From: JARRNE01 sp963824085
Lineage (GTDB): Bacteria; Pseudomonadota; Gammaproteobacteria; Chromatiales; Chromatiaceae
DNA: 64,000 bases
Assembly: GCA_963824085.1 (NCBI GenBank)
Contig: CAWGNT010000015.1
Span: forward strand, 186,001 to 250,000
Reading direction: 5' to 3'
Positions 20,301-32,279 of the stretch are shown here, piece by piece; the first letter of the stretch is position 1; each line of letters starts with the position of its first letter. The notes below the pieces were generated by a model. It saw only the letters and a program-made list of their open reading frames with translations. It made no database searches and was not told the origin of the DNA. Position numbers and translations under genes: made by a program.

Positions 20301-21141
20301 AGGAGAATCGGACCTTCGAGTCCAAGCGCCTGCATGCCGCGGCTGAGAACGGTCTGGGCCAAGCGCAGGCGGGTCCTGTAGTAGGCAAACCAGTTGGCGA
20401 AGTTCTGCCGGGCCGCTGCGGCATCCGCTAAAGCCGCCCTGACTCAAGTCAGGCTCCGTGCCGACTACCACTCGCGTATAGCACGCGTCGGTCTCCTTGT
20501 TTCCGTCACAGTCTCCGTTCAGCGGGTCGTAAACGTAGTAGTAGGCGGGGCACTCATGGCCCACCGAAAGGCAATCCGCGGCCCAATTCTTGGCAAATGC
20601 GGCGACATCCGTCGGCGGCGTCGATGCGAGGTATTCCAGATTCAGTGGGTCGACGAGGTAGACGTTGGACGCCGCGTCATCTGCAGAGCAAGGCGCCACA
20701 GTCTCCTGCCAAACTGCCACGTAGTGATGGGCGAGGTCGATCTGGCAGCCGCCGTTCGTCGAAAAGACATCGCGCCAAGCAGCATTGAAATCCGCGTTGC
20801 CGTCGGTGCCGTGCAGCGGCGTCCCATCCGCCTGAACGGCCGGCGAGTAACGGACGCGCGGATTGTAGTAGAGCGGATTGAAATCGCTGGACGCGGCCCG
20901 CCGTGTGATCAGGATGGCGGGCTGATCCGCGAGCGGCAGATCTTCCGGAATGTACCCGGCACCCATCTCGGCTGAATCATCCAAGGTCAGGACGAGGTTG
21001 GGTGGCACACCCCTGAGAAGGAAGACCGGAGCGTCAGACAGGTCGATGGCCGGTGCGGCCAAAGGTGACAGCAAGCAGGGCGAGGGCCAAGATCGTGCTC
21101 GCCGCCCCGCCCGCGCGTCCGAAAAATCGCCTTGTTAACAT
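17333..21141 (-). pseudogene. pilY1: pilY1, heavily frameshifted
   Basis: PilY1 is the large tip-associated adhesin and assembly factor of type IV pili. The start is the ATG at 21139–21141 (MLTRRFFGR plus a hydrophobic signal segment). Recognisable pieces run through all three frames: APVFLLRGVPPNLVLTLDDS, NPLYYNPRVRYSP, QNFANWFAYYRTRLRLAQ, LDSKVRFSYQGLGG, DVGEFFATDLPYREDLAN, NNFHLLVSDGAWDDDWADRI, DNIGFLADAAFYYWSRDLR, GVVYVGANDGMLHAFNAQTG, then the beta-propeller with the calcium loop DADGDLVADFAYAGD and YAGDLFGNLWKFDL. At least seven frame changes fall between 21100 and 20000 and one near 18745. From 20000 to 18745 and from 18745 to 17333 the frames are clean. Product cannot be made as read. 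Confidence 0.88.
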
Positions 21142-21189
21142 CGGCTTAGTGACCGTTAAAAAACAACTTGACCATTTTTCCCTGACCGC

Positions 21190-21290
21190 CCAACGGTAGG
21201 GCGCAATAGGCCCCAGCCGTATTGCGCCGCAGGTCGCCGTTGATCCCAGCCGGTGCAATACGCTCCGCTATTGCACCCTACGCTGAACGA
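21190..21290. repeat. REP-like inverted pair between pilX and pilY1
   Basis: Two related units face each other: GGTAGGGCGCAATAGG then CCGTATTGCGCC at about 21195–21229, and GGTGCAATACGCTCCGCTATT then GCACCCTACG at about 21253–21284. The second is itself a perfect small palindrome (GGTGCAATA…TATTGCACC). Both have the form GTAGGG(C/T)GCAATA…TATTG(C)GCC. It lies upstream of the broken pilY1. Confidence 0.7.
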
Positions 21291-21330
21291 AGTGTTTCAG
21301 TTGGTTCCGAATCGTTCCTTAGTCCCCCGG

Positions 21331-21906
21331 TCACCATGCATAGACCTTGGCGACCGTCGACTGCAGCAGGACTTTCGTGCGGTTCGACGCCCCATAGCCC
21401 AGTGCGCTGACCGTGTAGAAGTGAAGCCCGTCCCCCAGGGCCGCCGCCTCCACATCGAGCGGGGGAACGTACCGGTGCTCGATGGCGATCCGCGGCTGCG
21501 CGGCGACACCGGTGAGGGGCGCGGATACCACGCCCGCACCCCAGGCCGTCGCATCGTCATAGTCCACTGCCTGGCCGGCCGCCTCCAGGACACTGACGTT
21601 TCCCTTTCCGGCACAGGAGTCGGCGTCATCGACGGTGCAGCCGGGCCAGACATTGCGGGTACCCGCGGAGTTCACTTCCGGAGGCTCAGTCTGCCGCTCC
21701 AGATAGGTCAGCGCCACCTGCAGTCCGGCCTCCGCGGCTCGGAAAGCGACGTCCTTATCGCGCAAGTTGCCGGCCATCTTTTCCTGAACCACGGTCGTCT
21801 GCATGGCGGTAATGCCCAAGATGGTCATGACAACCAAAATGATCAGGCTGATGGCCAGAACGGCTCCACGCTGCAAGGGCGGTCTCGCGGGATGAACCAT
21901 GATCAT
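21331..21906 (-). CDS. pilX: Minor pilin-type protein PilX
   Basis: 191 residues. PilX helps prime pilus assembly with the other minor pilins in the inner membrane. The N-terminus QRGAVLAISLIILVVMTILG is the PilX transmembrane segment (with a G-A cleavage-type site instead of the usual G-F), followed by the family sequence MQTTVVQEKMAGNLRDKDVA and FRAAEAGL. The Cys pair in WPGCTVDDADSC may be a disulphide. Its start overlaps the end of pilW by four bases, indicating coupling. Confidence 0.9.
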   Translation of the reverse strand: MIMVHPARPPLQRGAVLAISLIILVVMTILGITAMQTTVVQEKMAGNLRDKDVAFRAAEAGLQVALTYLERQTEPPEVNSAGTRNVWPGCTVDDADSCAGKGNVSVLEAAGQAVDYDDATAWGAGVVSAPLTGVAAQPRIAIEHRYVPPLDVEAAALGDGLHFYTVSALGYGASNRTKVLLQSTVAKVYAW

Positions 21907-23120
21907 CGCTGCACGTACCAGGGTGCCCGCGTGCGCAAGGCGACGGTGAAGGCGAAGCGCTCATAGAATCTGCCATCGCTGGCGAGCCCGGCTCCCAGAC
22001 GGTCGTCTCCGCCCGGCCAGCTCGGATCGGACGGGCTCGCTGCAGTGATCGCAACCTTCTCGTCCTCGGAGGTCGCCAAGAGCTCGACCTGAGCGCTGTA
22101 GACATTGGGCCAGTTGGCGGCGGAGGTGACCGCAGCGGCGTCGGCGTTGAAATAGTCCATGCGCCCGTCGCCGTTGGAATCCCCGCTATAGGTGATCCGA
22201 AGGTCTGCTACGTCGTTCACAAGCTGATCCGACTTGCCGCTGTTGGCACTCCATCTGCACAGGGACGGGCGATACCTCGATGACGCGGTCCCGCAATTGG
22301 CGGGGTTGCCGGCCAAGCCGCCATCGTTGTCGTCCCTGCAACAAACGTAGTAGGCGCGGTAGTCGAACGGATACACCGAAGCCTTGTTCCGTACCCCAGG
22401 AATCTGCCCGGTGCCTGGAAAGTTGTACTGCCGGGATAGGGCATCGCCCGTATTTGGGCCGGCCGCATGCTCCAGGCCGCCGCCTGATGCAAGTCCCGAA
22501 ATCTCGAAGACATCGCTGCTTTCGCAGTCCGTGATCAGCGCGAGATGGCCCGAGGTCAAATCCGAGTTGTCAGAGGTCAGCTCAACCGGGTCCGCCGGGT
22601 TATCCCTCGACGGCGTCGCCGCACTCACAAAGCTTGGCTCGCCCCAGCTACCCCAGAGCACGAGAACGTCCCCACGGACCCAACGGTCTCGCACATTCTG
22701 CGGCAAAGCTGCCCATGCGCCTCTCTGCGTCGGGTGACCACCGCTGAAATCGGCGTCGTAACCGAGCGGTGATAGCGAGGCGAGAATGGAATCGCCCGAG
22801 CACCCGGTGGGGTCCGCACGCAGACCGCACGCCAGTGTATTCAGGGTTCCGCGGACCTCGTCTATCATCAGGCTGCTGCAACCCAAGTTGCGCGCCATAC
22901 GAGTTTCTCGAGCAAGTACCTGCACCGCAAAGCGGGCATTCTCCTGAAGGTGCGAGAAGTTCTGCTCCGCCCGAAAAGACGTCTGACTGGACAGCAGAAC
23001 TTGGAGGATTCCGGCGATCAGGAACAGCCCCACCGCGAGGGCAACGAGCAGCTCGACCAACGCGAAGCCGGTGCGAGACCAATGGTGGCGGCGGGTTTGC
23101 GGCATCTTCGGCTTTCTCAT
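21903..23120 (-). CDS. pilW: Minor pilin-type protein PilW
   Basis: 405 residues. N-terminal prepilin sequence RTGFALVELLVALAVGLFLI with Glu at position 5 after the cleavage Gly (G-FALVE), then GILQVLLSSQTSFRAEQNFS and LQENARFAVQVLARETRMAR, both typical of PilW. The C-terminal half is the usual variable globular domain and includes VADLRITYSGDSNGDGRMDY. Two starts are possible (23120 and 23105); the upstream ATG is given. It sits between pilV (18 bases upstream) and pilX. Confidence 0.9.
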   Translation of the reverse strand: MRKPKMPQTRRHHWSRTGFALVELLVALAVGLFLIAGILQVLLSSQTSFRAEQNFSHLQENARFAVQVLARETRMARNLGCSSLMIDEVRGTLNTLACGLRADPTGCSGDSILASLSPLGYDADFSGGHPTQRGAWAALPQNVRDRWVRGDVLVLWGSWGEPSFVSAATPSRDNPADPVELTSDNSDLTSGHLALITDCESSDVFEISGLASGGGLEHAAGPNTGDALSRQYNFPGTGQIPGVRNKASVYPFDYRAYYVCCRDDNDGGLAGNPANCGTASSRYRPSLCRWSANSGKSDQLVNDVADLRITYSGDSNGDGRMDYFNADAAAVTSAANWPNVYSAQVELLATSEDEKVAITAASPSDPSWPGGDDRLGAGLASDGRFYERFAFTVALRTRAPWYVQR

Positions 23121-23138
23121 GGGCCCAATCTCGCGACG

Positions 23139-23618
23139 CTAGGAACGCGCCGGCAGTCGCGAGCAAATCCTGTACGTCATGTTTGCGGCGTTTCGGACAT
23201 CACCGCTACCACCAGCCACTGCCCGTTCGCCGCGAGAGTCGTCCCAACGCACGACCACCTCGCAGTTGCCGTTTCCGCAGCCGTTTCCCGACGTGCAGTC
23301 CACCAAGCCCTGACTTTCACCGTCGGCGGGGGTCGGTAGGTTGAGCGACGTGACAAGACCTTCCCAGGACTCCATCTGAGGATTGCCGCTGTCCGTCGTC
23401 GGGTCCATGGTGAACTCCCTATTGCCAAAGTCGGCCGGATCCGCCCGCATGCGGTCCAGCAGATCGTAGGCAGCGATAGTCGCTTGGGAACGCAGATAGG
23501 CGCTGTGGTTGCTCTTCATCGCGGCAAGCTGAAGACCGGCCAGACCGAGCAGTCCGACGGCAAGCACCAGCACCGCGATAAGTACCTCGGTGAGGGTGAA
23601 GCCTCGTTGATTCGCCAT
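23139..23618 (-). CDS. pilV: Minor pilin-type protein PilV
   Basis: 159 residues from the ATG at 23618, which has AAGGGGTGGG directly upstream; an in-frame GTG two codons earlier is less likely. Prepilin motif RG-FTLTEVLIAVLVLAVGLLG with Glu5, then LAGLQLAAMKSNHSAYLRSQ and AYDLLDRMRADP, all standard PilV. Four Cys follow in CTSGNGCGNGNC and ICSR. First gene of the surviving pilV–pilW–pilX–pilY1–pilE order; no fimT/fimU-like gene is seen upstream in this window. Confidence 0.92.
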   Translation of the reverse strand: MANQRGFTLTEVLIAVLVLAVGLLGLAGLQLAAMKSNHSAYLRSQATIAAYDLLDRMRADPADFGNREFTMDPTTDSGNPQMESWEGLVTSLNLPTPADGESQGLVDCTSGNGCGNGNCEVVVRWDDSRGERAVAGGSGDVRNAANMTYRICSRLPARS

Positions 23619-23811
23619 TCCCACCCCTTGTGTCCAGGCAAACTTCCAGGAAAATCGCTAGGCGCGCGGAACAATAACCGCCCCTTACGTGAACAGCGTC
23701 ACAACTCTAGAACAGATTTGGGCCGCGGTACACGGCTGTGCCGACAGAGACCAACGAAACGGCGACGAGCGGAGAATAGCGGCCCGAGTGGAAGGCCGGC
23801 AATAAAGTGCC

Positions 23812-24534
23812 CTACTGGGGCTGCAGCTCGATGACTCCAGAGACCCGGACCCTGAGCATCTGCATGCCGGCCCCGATAGAGGGGGGTACCGGTGCGCCCG
23901 CTTCTGCAGCGGCGAGCGCGACTGGCGCAGAGCGGTAGAGCGGAGGCGGTGTGTGACCGTCCGTGTCCACTTGCGCCTCGACGATGCGGTAGTGCGGTTG
24001 GCCCATACGCTCAGCGATCAGCCGAGCACGGTCTTTGAACGCATCCAGACTACTGCGGATGAGCTCGGCCTCAACCGTCTTCCGCCGGTCCGCGGACAGC
24101 GCGTAGTCGACAGACTGGAGCAACAAGCGGTCCTGCAGACGGCCGACAAGCTCGCTCAACGCGGTCGCGTCCGTCGCCTCCAGCTTGATACTCTGGGCGA
24201 CGCGCCAGCCGCTCAAGCTGCCCTTCGCGTAAACGGGCGTCGTCTCGTACGCGAGAGTCTGAGCTTGGACCTCAGGAACGGATTTCGCCTGATCGAGTCC
24301 CCAAGTGATCAGGCCATTCACCTCCCGGGCGAGCTCCGCCGCCTTGGCACCTTGTCGCTGGGCCGCCAGGACCGCCACCACCTGGTCGGCCTGGATCTGC
24401 TGCTCCGTGGAGACTGAAAACCTGATCCGATCGTAGGTTGGGGCTTCGGCGGCCCGGCTTGCGCCTGTCCCAGCGATCAACACGACCAGCGCGGAAATGA
24501 ACAGGAAGGCCTTGATGCGAAGCGGCGACAACAT
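23812..24534 (-). CDS. SIMPL-domain (DUF541) exported protein
   Basis: 240 residues from the ATG at 24534, which has GGAGGAGATCC directly upstream; a longer frame exists but lacks a ribosome site. Signal peptide at 1–27 (AFLFISALVVLIAGTGASRA-AEA). The rest has the SIMPL layout: an early beta strand (IRFSVSTEQQIQADQVVAVL), alternating helices, the phrase QTLAYETTPVYA, and a final DGHTPPPLYRSAPVALAAAE plus VRVSGVIELQ. Such proteins are periplasmic and of unclear function; some are linked with oxidative stress. No operon partner is evident. Confidence 0.82.
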   Translation of the reverse strand: MLSPLRIKAFLFISALVVLIAGTGASRAAEAPTYDRIRFSVSTEQQIQADQVVAVLAAQRQGAKAAELAREVNGLITWGLDQAKSVPEVQAQTLAYETTPVYAKGSLSGWRVAQSIKLEATDATALSELVGRLQDRLLLQSVDYALSADRRKTVEAELIRSSLDAFKDRARLIAERMGQPHYRIVEAQVDTDGHTPPPLYRSAPVALAAAEAGAPVPPSIGAGMQMLRVRVSGVIELQPQ

Positions 24535-24703
24535 GGATCTCCTCCCACGACGAACGAATACCAAGAAAGAGTCCCCGATATTGCCCAGCATCGGCCAAGG
24601 TGACCCGTATCGAACCTCAGCGACGGCCGACTGCGTCGGATCGGGTGCGGGATGGCGGGATACTGGGCGCCAAGGAAAGCATCGTGGAGTCTACATGGAT
24701 CTA

Positions 24704-24724
24704 TTCACGGCGTGTCCCGACGCC
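24704..24724 (+). repeat. 21-bp segment shared in inverse with 45824–45844
   Basis: TTCACGGCGTGTCCCGACGC plus one C, with an internal GGCGT…ACGCC hairpin. An exact reverse-complement copy lies at 45824–45844, and the bases before it are similar at both places (an ATG followed by a short related stretch). Probably the edge of a dispersed element. Confidence 0.5.
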
Positions 24725-24822
24725 CCACACTCGACCTAGCCATCGCGGCTGAGCTTGGCGCTTATCACCTCCGCCGACGCGCCCACATGGCGATTTCGAT
24801 ACCTTACGGGGGTTACTGAAGA

Positions 24823-24913
24823 TGGCGGAGAGAGAGGGATTCGAACCCTCGATGGGCTATTAACCCATACTCCCTTAGCAGGGGAGCGCCTTCAGCCACT
24901 CGGCCATCTCTCC
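24823..24913 (-). tRNA. tRNA-Ser(GCT)
   Basis: 91 nt including an encoded CCA. On the minus strand: acceptor GGAGAGA pairs with TCTCTCC; D arm GCCGAGTGGCTGAAGGC; anticodon stem CTCCC/GGGAG with loop containing GCT; a long variable arm (TATGGGTTAATAGCCCAT) typical of class II serine tRNA; T arm with GGTTCGAATCC. Reads AGC/AGU codons. It lies downstream of csrA, its usual place in gammaproteobacteria. Confidence 0.98.
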
Positions 24914-25104
24914 TAACGAGGCTTGACGGGGCCCGCCTCTGACCACCGCGCTGGCAGAACTGGTCGCCCTTTCCCGCAAACGCAGCAGCCCGACGATCAA
25001 TTGTGCCGATCGCGCCCGGCGCCCAAGACGAGCTTCACCGGCACATTCCTGGAAGGCATAGCAGGGAGCCTGTGATTCTAGACCTACGGAAGCTGCTTGG
25101 CCAA

Positions 25105-25320
25105 CTACTCCGACGCGGCCTGTTGGCCGCCTTCGCCGCCCTGTCCATGCTCGGCCTGCTCGCGTTTGATGCGCTCGTAGATCTCCTCACGGTGCACCGC
25201 CACATCACGCGGCGCGTTGACGCCGATACGCACCTGATTACCTTTGACGCCAAGAACCGTCACCGTGACCTCGTCGCCGATCATCAGGGTCTCGCCGACT
25301 CGTCGGGTCAGTATCAACAT
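25105..25320 (-). CDS. csrA: Carbon storage regulator CsrA/RsmA
   Basis: 71 residues. Dimeric RNA-binding protein that binds GGA-containing leaders and controls translation or mRNA stability. The sequence MLILTRRVGETLMIGDEVTV and VLGVKGNQVRIGVNAPRDVA plus VHREEIYERI is canonical, including the RNA-contact residues at both ends of the core (LTRRVGE; VHREEIY). The tail is Gln/Gly/Glu-rich. It lies between lysC and tRNA-Ser as in many gammaproteobacteria. A GGGAGA is just upstream of the ATG. Confidence 0.98.
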   Translation of the reverse strand: MLILTRRVGETLMIGDEVTVTVLGVKGNQVRIGVNAPRDVAVHREEIYERIKREQAEHGQGGEGGQQAASE

Positions 25321-25535
25321 TGCGGGGTCTCCCTGTATTCCTTTCTAAACGCGGCACACCTACCCCCGAAAAACGTGCTCCAATGTCTATCGGACATGGG
25401 CCCAGCCGCGGCCAACCAAGCGATGCAGTCGGCGGTCCGACTGTGCAGGGCGCGATTCTAACAATAGTAGGACCGCACCAAAATGTTTTTGCTGCAATTC
25501 TGTTAAGACAGCCTCGGTTGTCGGATGAAGGCCAT

Positions 25536-26759
25536 TCAGGCCGTCCGATGAAGCTCGAACGCATCGTGCAGCGCGCGTACACCCAACTCGAGGTATTTCT
25601 CGTCCACTACGACGGAGATCTTGATTTCCGAGGTCGCGATCATTCGGATATTGATCCCCTCCTTCGCTAGCGCGGCGAACATCTTGCTCGCAATGCCGGA
25701 GTGCGAGCGCATTCCCACCCCGACGAGCGAGATCTTGACGATCCGCTCGTCACCCAGCACCTGGCGCGCGGACAAGGCCCGTGCAGTGGCGTTCAGGATC
25801 TCCAGCGCCCGCGCATAGTCGTTACGGTGCACCGTAAAGGTGAAGTCCGTCGTCGCACCGCCCGCGGCGATGTTCTGGATGATCATGTCCACCTCGATAT
25901 TCGCATCCGAGATGGGACCCAGGATCTTGTGGGCCACACCCGGCTGGTCGGGAACGCCCAGCACGGTGAGCTTGGCCTCGTCGCGGTTGAACGCGATGCC
26001 CGAGATAATGGCGTCTTCCACGGCATCCTCCTCGAACGTGATCAGTGTGCCCTCGCCCTCTTCGAAGCTCGAGAGCACTCGCAGGGGGACCTTGTACTTG
26101 CCGGCAAACTCCACGGAGCGGATCTGCAGCACCTTGGAGCCGAGGCTCGCCATCTCGAGCATCTCTTCGAACGTGATGCGGTCGAGCTTGCGCGCCCTCG
26201 GCTCGATGCGCGGGTCGGTCGTGTAGACACCGTTCACGTCCGTGTAGATCTGGCATTCGTCCGCCTTCACCGCTGCGGCCACGGCCACGGCGGAGGTGTC
26301 CGAGCCGCCGCGCCCGAGGGTCGTGATGTTTCCGTGCTCGTCCACGCCCTGGAAACCCGCCACCACCACCACGCGGCCGGCGTCGAGGTCGGCCCTGACC
26401 CGTGCGGCGTCGATATCACGAATGCGAGCCTTGTTGTGGGCGCTGTCGGTCAGGATATGGACCTGTGCCCCGGTATAGGACCGCGAAGGGCAGCCCAGCT
26501 TGTCCAGCGCCATCGCAAGCAGGGCGATAGTGACCTGCTCGCCGGTAGAGAGCAGCACGTCGAGCTCCCGCGGACAGGGACGCTCCTGAATCGCCTTGGC
26601 GAGCCCGATCAGGCGATCCGTCTCGCCGGACATGGCCGAGACCACCACCACGAGGTCGTTGCCGCGATCCCGCCAGGTCTTGACCCGCTCGGCGACGATA
26701 TTGATCCGCTCGACAGTGCCGACGGATGTGCCGCCGTACTTCTGGACGATAAGAGCCAT
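25536..26759 (-). CDS. lysC: Aspartate kinase
   Basis: 407 residues. Phosphorylates aspartate, the first step to lysine, threonine and methionine. Kinase domain at 1–240 with the N-terminal VQKYGGTSVG and the FQGVDEHGNITTLGRGGSDT segment (substrate and ATP site). Two ACT domains follow (about 265–335 and 345–405), with VPDQPGVAHKILGPISDANI and VGVGMRSHSGIASKMFAALA and ATSEIKISVVV, which bind feedback amino acids. Single-function aspartokinase, alpha/beta type of the LysC class seen in Pseudomonas. Lies between alaS and csrA. Confidence 0.97.
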   Translation of the reverse strand: MALIVQKYGGTSVGTVERINIVAERVKTWRDRGNDLVVVVSAMSGETDRLIGLAKAIQERPCPRELDVLLSTGEQVTIALLAMALDKLGCPSRSYTGAQVHILTDSAHNKARIRDIDAARVRADLDAGRVVVVAGFQGVDEHGNITTLGRGGSDTSAVAVAAAVKADECQIYTDVNGVYTTDPRIEPRARKLDRITFEEMLEMASLGSKVLQIRSVEFAGKYKVPLRVLSSFEEGEGTLITFEEDAVEDAIISGIAFNRDEAKLTVLGVPDQPGVAHKILGPISDANIEVDMIIQNIAAGGATTDFTFTVHRNDYARALEILNATARALSARQVLGDERIVKISLVGVGMRSHSGIASKMFAALAKEGINIRMIATSEIKISVVVDEKYLELGVRALHDAFELHRTA

Positions 26760-26867
26760 TCAAATTCCCGCGGGCTGGAAAGCCCCAGATTTTTCGCAGT
26801 AGCTGGGCAGGGGTCGGGGGAGCGAAAGATGATGCTGCGCTTCCATGCAAGCGCCAATCGTTATTTG

Positions 26868-29480
<2,613 letters not shown>

Positions 29481-29521
29481 GAGGTGAAGCTCGGGGTCAA
29501 GGCTGGGCTCGGGTGGCACGC

Positions 29522-29965
29522 TCAGTCGTTCGCAAGAACACGCCGAATCAGGTCCGTGGGAAAGCCCCGGTACTCCAGAAAGCGGGCTCGGCGGGCTCGC
29601 TCCTTGGGGTCAGAAGCAGGTGCCGAACCGTACTTCTTGTCGTGGACGGCGGCAACCAGATCCCTCCATTCCTCATCGGTATGATTGAGATGGGGATCGA
29701 TGAGGTCGTCAGAAAGGCCTTTCCGGTGAAGCTCTTGGCGCACTCGCGCTGGCCCGAAGCCCTTGCGCAGCCGCTCAGCCACGTAGGCCTCCGCAAGCCG
29801 CTCCTCGCTCAGCAGGCCGCGCCGGCACAGCTGATCGATGACGGAGACTACCTCGGCATCCGCATGACCCCGGGCTTTCAGCTTGCGCGCCAACTCGAGG
29901 CGGCTGTGCTCACGTGAGGCAAGGAGGCGGACGGCCTCCGCTTCGGTCGTGGAATCGGGGTCCAG
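29522..29965 (-). CDS. recX: RecA regulator RecX, unusual start
   Basis: RecX binds RecA filaments and limits their growth. Family sequence is clear: EAEAVRLLASREHSRLELAR, KLKARGHADAEVVSVIDQL, LLSEERLAEAYVAERLRKG, GPARVRQELHRKGL. The conserved N-terminal helix lies upstream of the first TTG (29893), and no ATG or GTG exists in frame between it and the recA stop. The likely start is a CTG (29965 or 29971) at or overlapping the recA TGA, implying translational coupling. Given here from the CTG at 29965, 147 residues. Start coordinate uncertain; gene identity is not. Confidence 0.85.
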   Translation of the reverse strand: MDPDSTTEAEAVRLLASREHSRLELARKLKARGHADAEVVSVIDQLCRRGLLSEERLAEAYVAERLRKGFGPARVRQELHRKGLSDDLIDPHLNHTDEEWRDLVAAVHDKKYGSAPASDPKERARRARFLEYRGFPTDLIRRVLAND

Positions 29966-29967
29966 GG

Positions 29968-30999
<1,032 letters not shown>

Positions 31000-31066
31000 C
31001 GGATCTCCGTAGCAGAATGCCGCGGCCGCTCAGAGCCGCTCCGGAAAGGCGCGGATTATCACACAG

Positions 31067-31594
31067 CTAACGCGAGTCGTCATGAATCAGCGCCCAGCGG
31101 CGCAACACCTGGTAGCTGGGCCGCACACCGAGACGGGAGCCGACCAGCGCGAAGGAATCCACCGGCCACGGGATCGGCGGCTCCACGGACCGCGCCTCGA
31201 TGGGCGGAGCCTTGCGCGCAAGCGTCACATGGGGCGCGAAAGGACGGCGGTCGGGCTCGAACCCGCAGCCGAGGAGTCCGCGATTGAGCGTGGCGAGCAA
31301 GCCGAGAAGAGGCGCTGGCCGTTCCGACGCCCCGCACCAGAGGATGCGGGGACGCGGCCAATAGCCTACGCGGTCGAAGATCAGGGAGAATGGGTCGGCG
31401 CGGACACCCTCGGCGGCGCGCTCGGCGCAGACACGCCGTTCGGGCTCTACATCGCCCAGAAACGCGAGCGTCACATGGATGTCGTCGGGGTGCGGCTCTC
31501 GGCCGTGACGTTTGGGAAGCTGCGAGAGGAGGTTTTGAAAGCCGCGCCGCTGATCGTCCTCCGGCCAGAGGGCGAAGAAGAGGCGCTCAGCCAT
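31067..31594 (-). CDS. thpR: RNA 2',3'-cyclic phosphodiesterase
   Basis: 175 residues from the ATG at 31594 (MAERLFFALWP). The 2H phosphoesterase family is shown by two HxTx motifs, HVTLAFLG (about residue 40) and HVTLARKA (about 125), each in the expected strand, plus the family opening RLFFALWP. Members hydrolyse 2',3'-cyclic phosphate ends of RNA (formerly LigT). Lies between pncC and recA on the same strand, 81 bases from pncC. Confidence 0.93.
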   Translation of the reverse strand: MAERLFFALWPEDDQRRGFQNLLSQLPKRHGREPHPDDIHVTLAFLGDVEPERRVCAERAAEGVRADPFSLIFDRVGYWPRPRILWCGASERPAPLLGLLATLNRGLLGCGFEPDRRPFAPHVTLARKAPPIEARSVEPPIPWPVDSFALVGSRLGVRPSYQVLRRWALIHDDSR

Positions 31595-31675
31595 CGTGTA
31601 CGAGCTGACTGCCAAGCCCGCGTACCGCCCGCGCACGCTCGCGGCAAGGACGGTGTGGATGCCCCGCAACCATCG

Positions 31676-32161
31676 TCAGGATAGGAGCTCGAGCAAACGC
31701 TCCAAGGCGACCCGCACCGATTGATGGCGCACCTCTTCCCGATTGCCGGCGAACTGAAACCGCTGACTGAGCGGTGCCGCGCCGCGGCGCGCCCAGGCAA
31801 AGCAGACGGTCCCGACCGGCTTGTCGTCGGTGCCCCCGTCCGGTCCTGCCACACCGCTGACCGCCACTGCGACGGCGGCTCTGCTCGTCGCGAGCGCTCC
31901 GAGCGCCATCTCACAGACCACCGGCTCGCTTACGGCGCCGTGAGCCGCAAGGGTGTCGCGCGAGACCCCGAGCATCTCCTCCTTGGCGCGATTGCTATAG
32001 GTGACGAAGCCGCGCTCGAACCAGCCGCTGCTGCCGGGGATATCCGTGACCACCTTCGAGATCCAGCCGCCGGTACAGGATTCGGCAATTGCAAGCATCG
32101 CCCCCTCGGCCTTGAGGCGGTGGCCCACCTCCGCGGCAAGCGCATCGAGTGTCTCTGACAT
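31676..32161 (-). CDS. pncC: Nicotinamide-nucleotide amidase (CinA C-terminal family)
   Basis: 161 residues, a stand-alone CinA C-terminal domain. Deamidates nicotinamide mononucleotide to nicotinate mononucleotide in NAD recycling. Family motifs: AIAESCTGGWISKVVTDIPG, SSGWFERGFVTYSNRAKEEM, LGVSRDTLAAHGAVSEPVV and VAVSGVAGPDGGTDDKPVGT, covering the active-site Ser/Thr and Tyr region. Frequently found directly before recA in gammaproteobacteria, as here with thpR in between. Confidence 0.95.
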   Translation of the reverse strand: MSETLDALAAEVGHRLKAEGAMLAIAESCTGGWISKVVTDIPGSSGWFERGFVTYSNRAKEEMLGVSRDTLAAHGAVSEPVVCEMALGALATSRAAVAVAVSGVAGPDGGTDDKPVGTVCFAWARRGAAPLSQRFQFAGNREEVRHQSVRVALERLLELLS

Positions 32162-32279
32162 GGCCGTCAGTTTCCCCCAATGCCTGTTGGTGCGGCAAGA
32201 CCAAATCCTTGAAAAACCCTTTCCGGTGCCTCAGAAACGCCCACCAGCAGCACTAACCTTGATACGGAGACTCCAGAAC

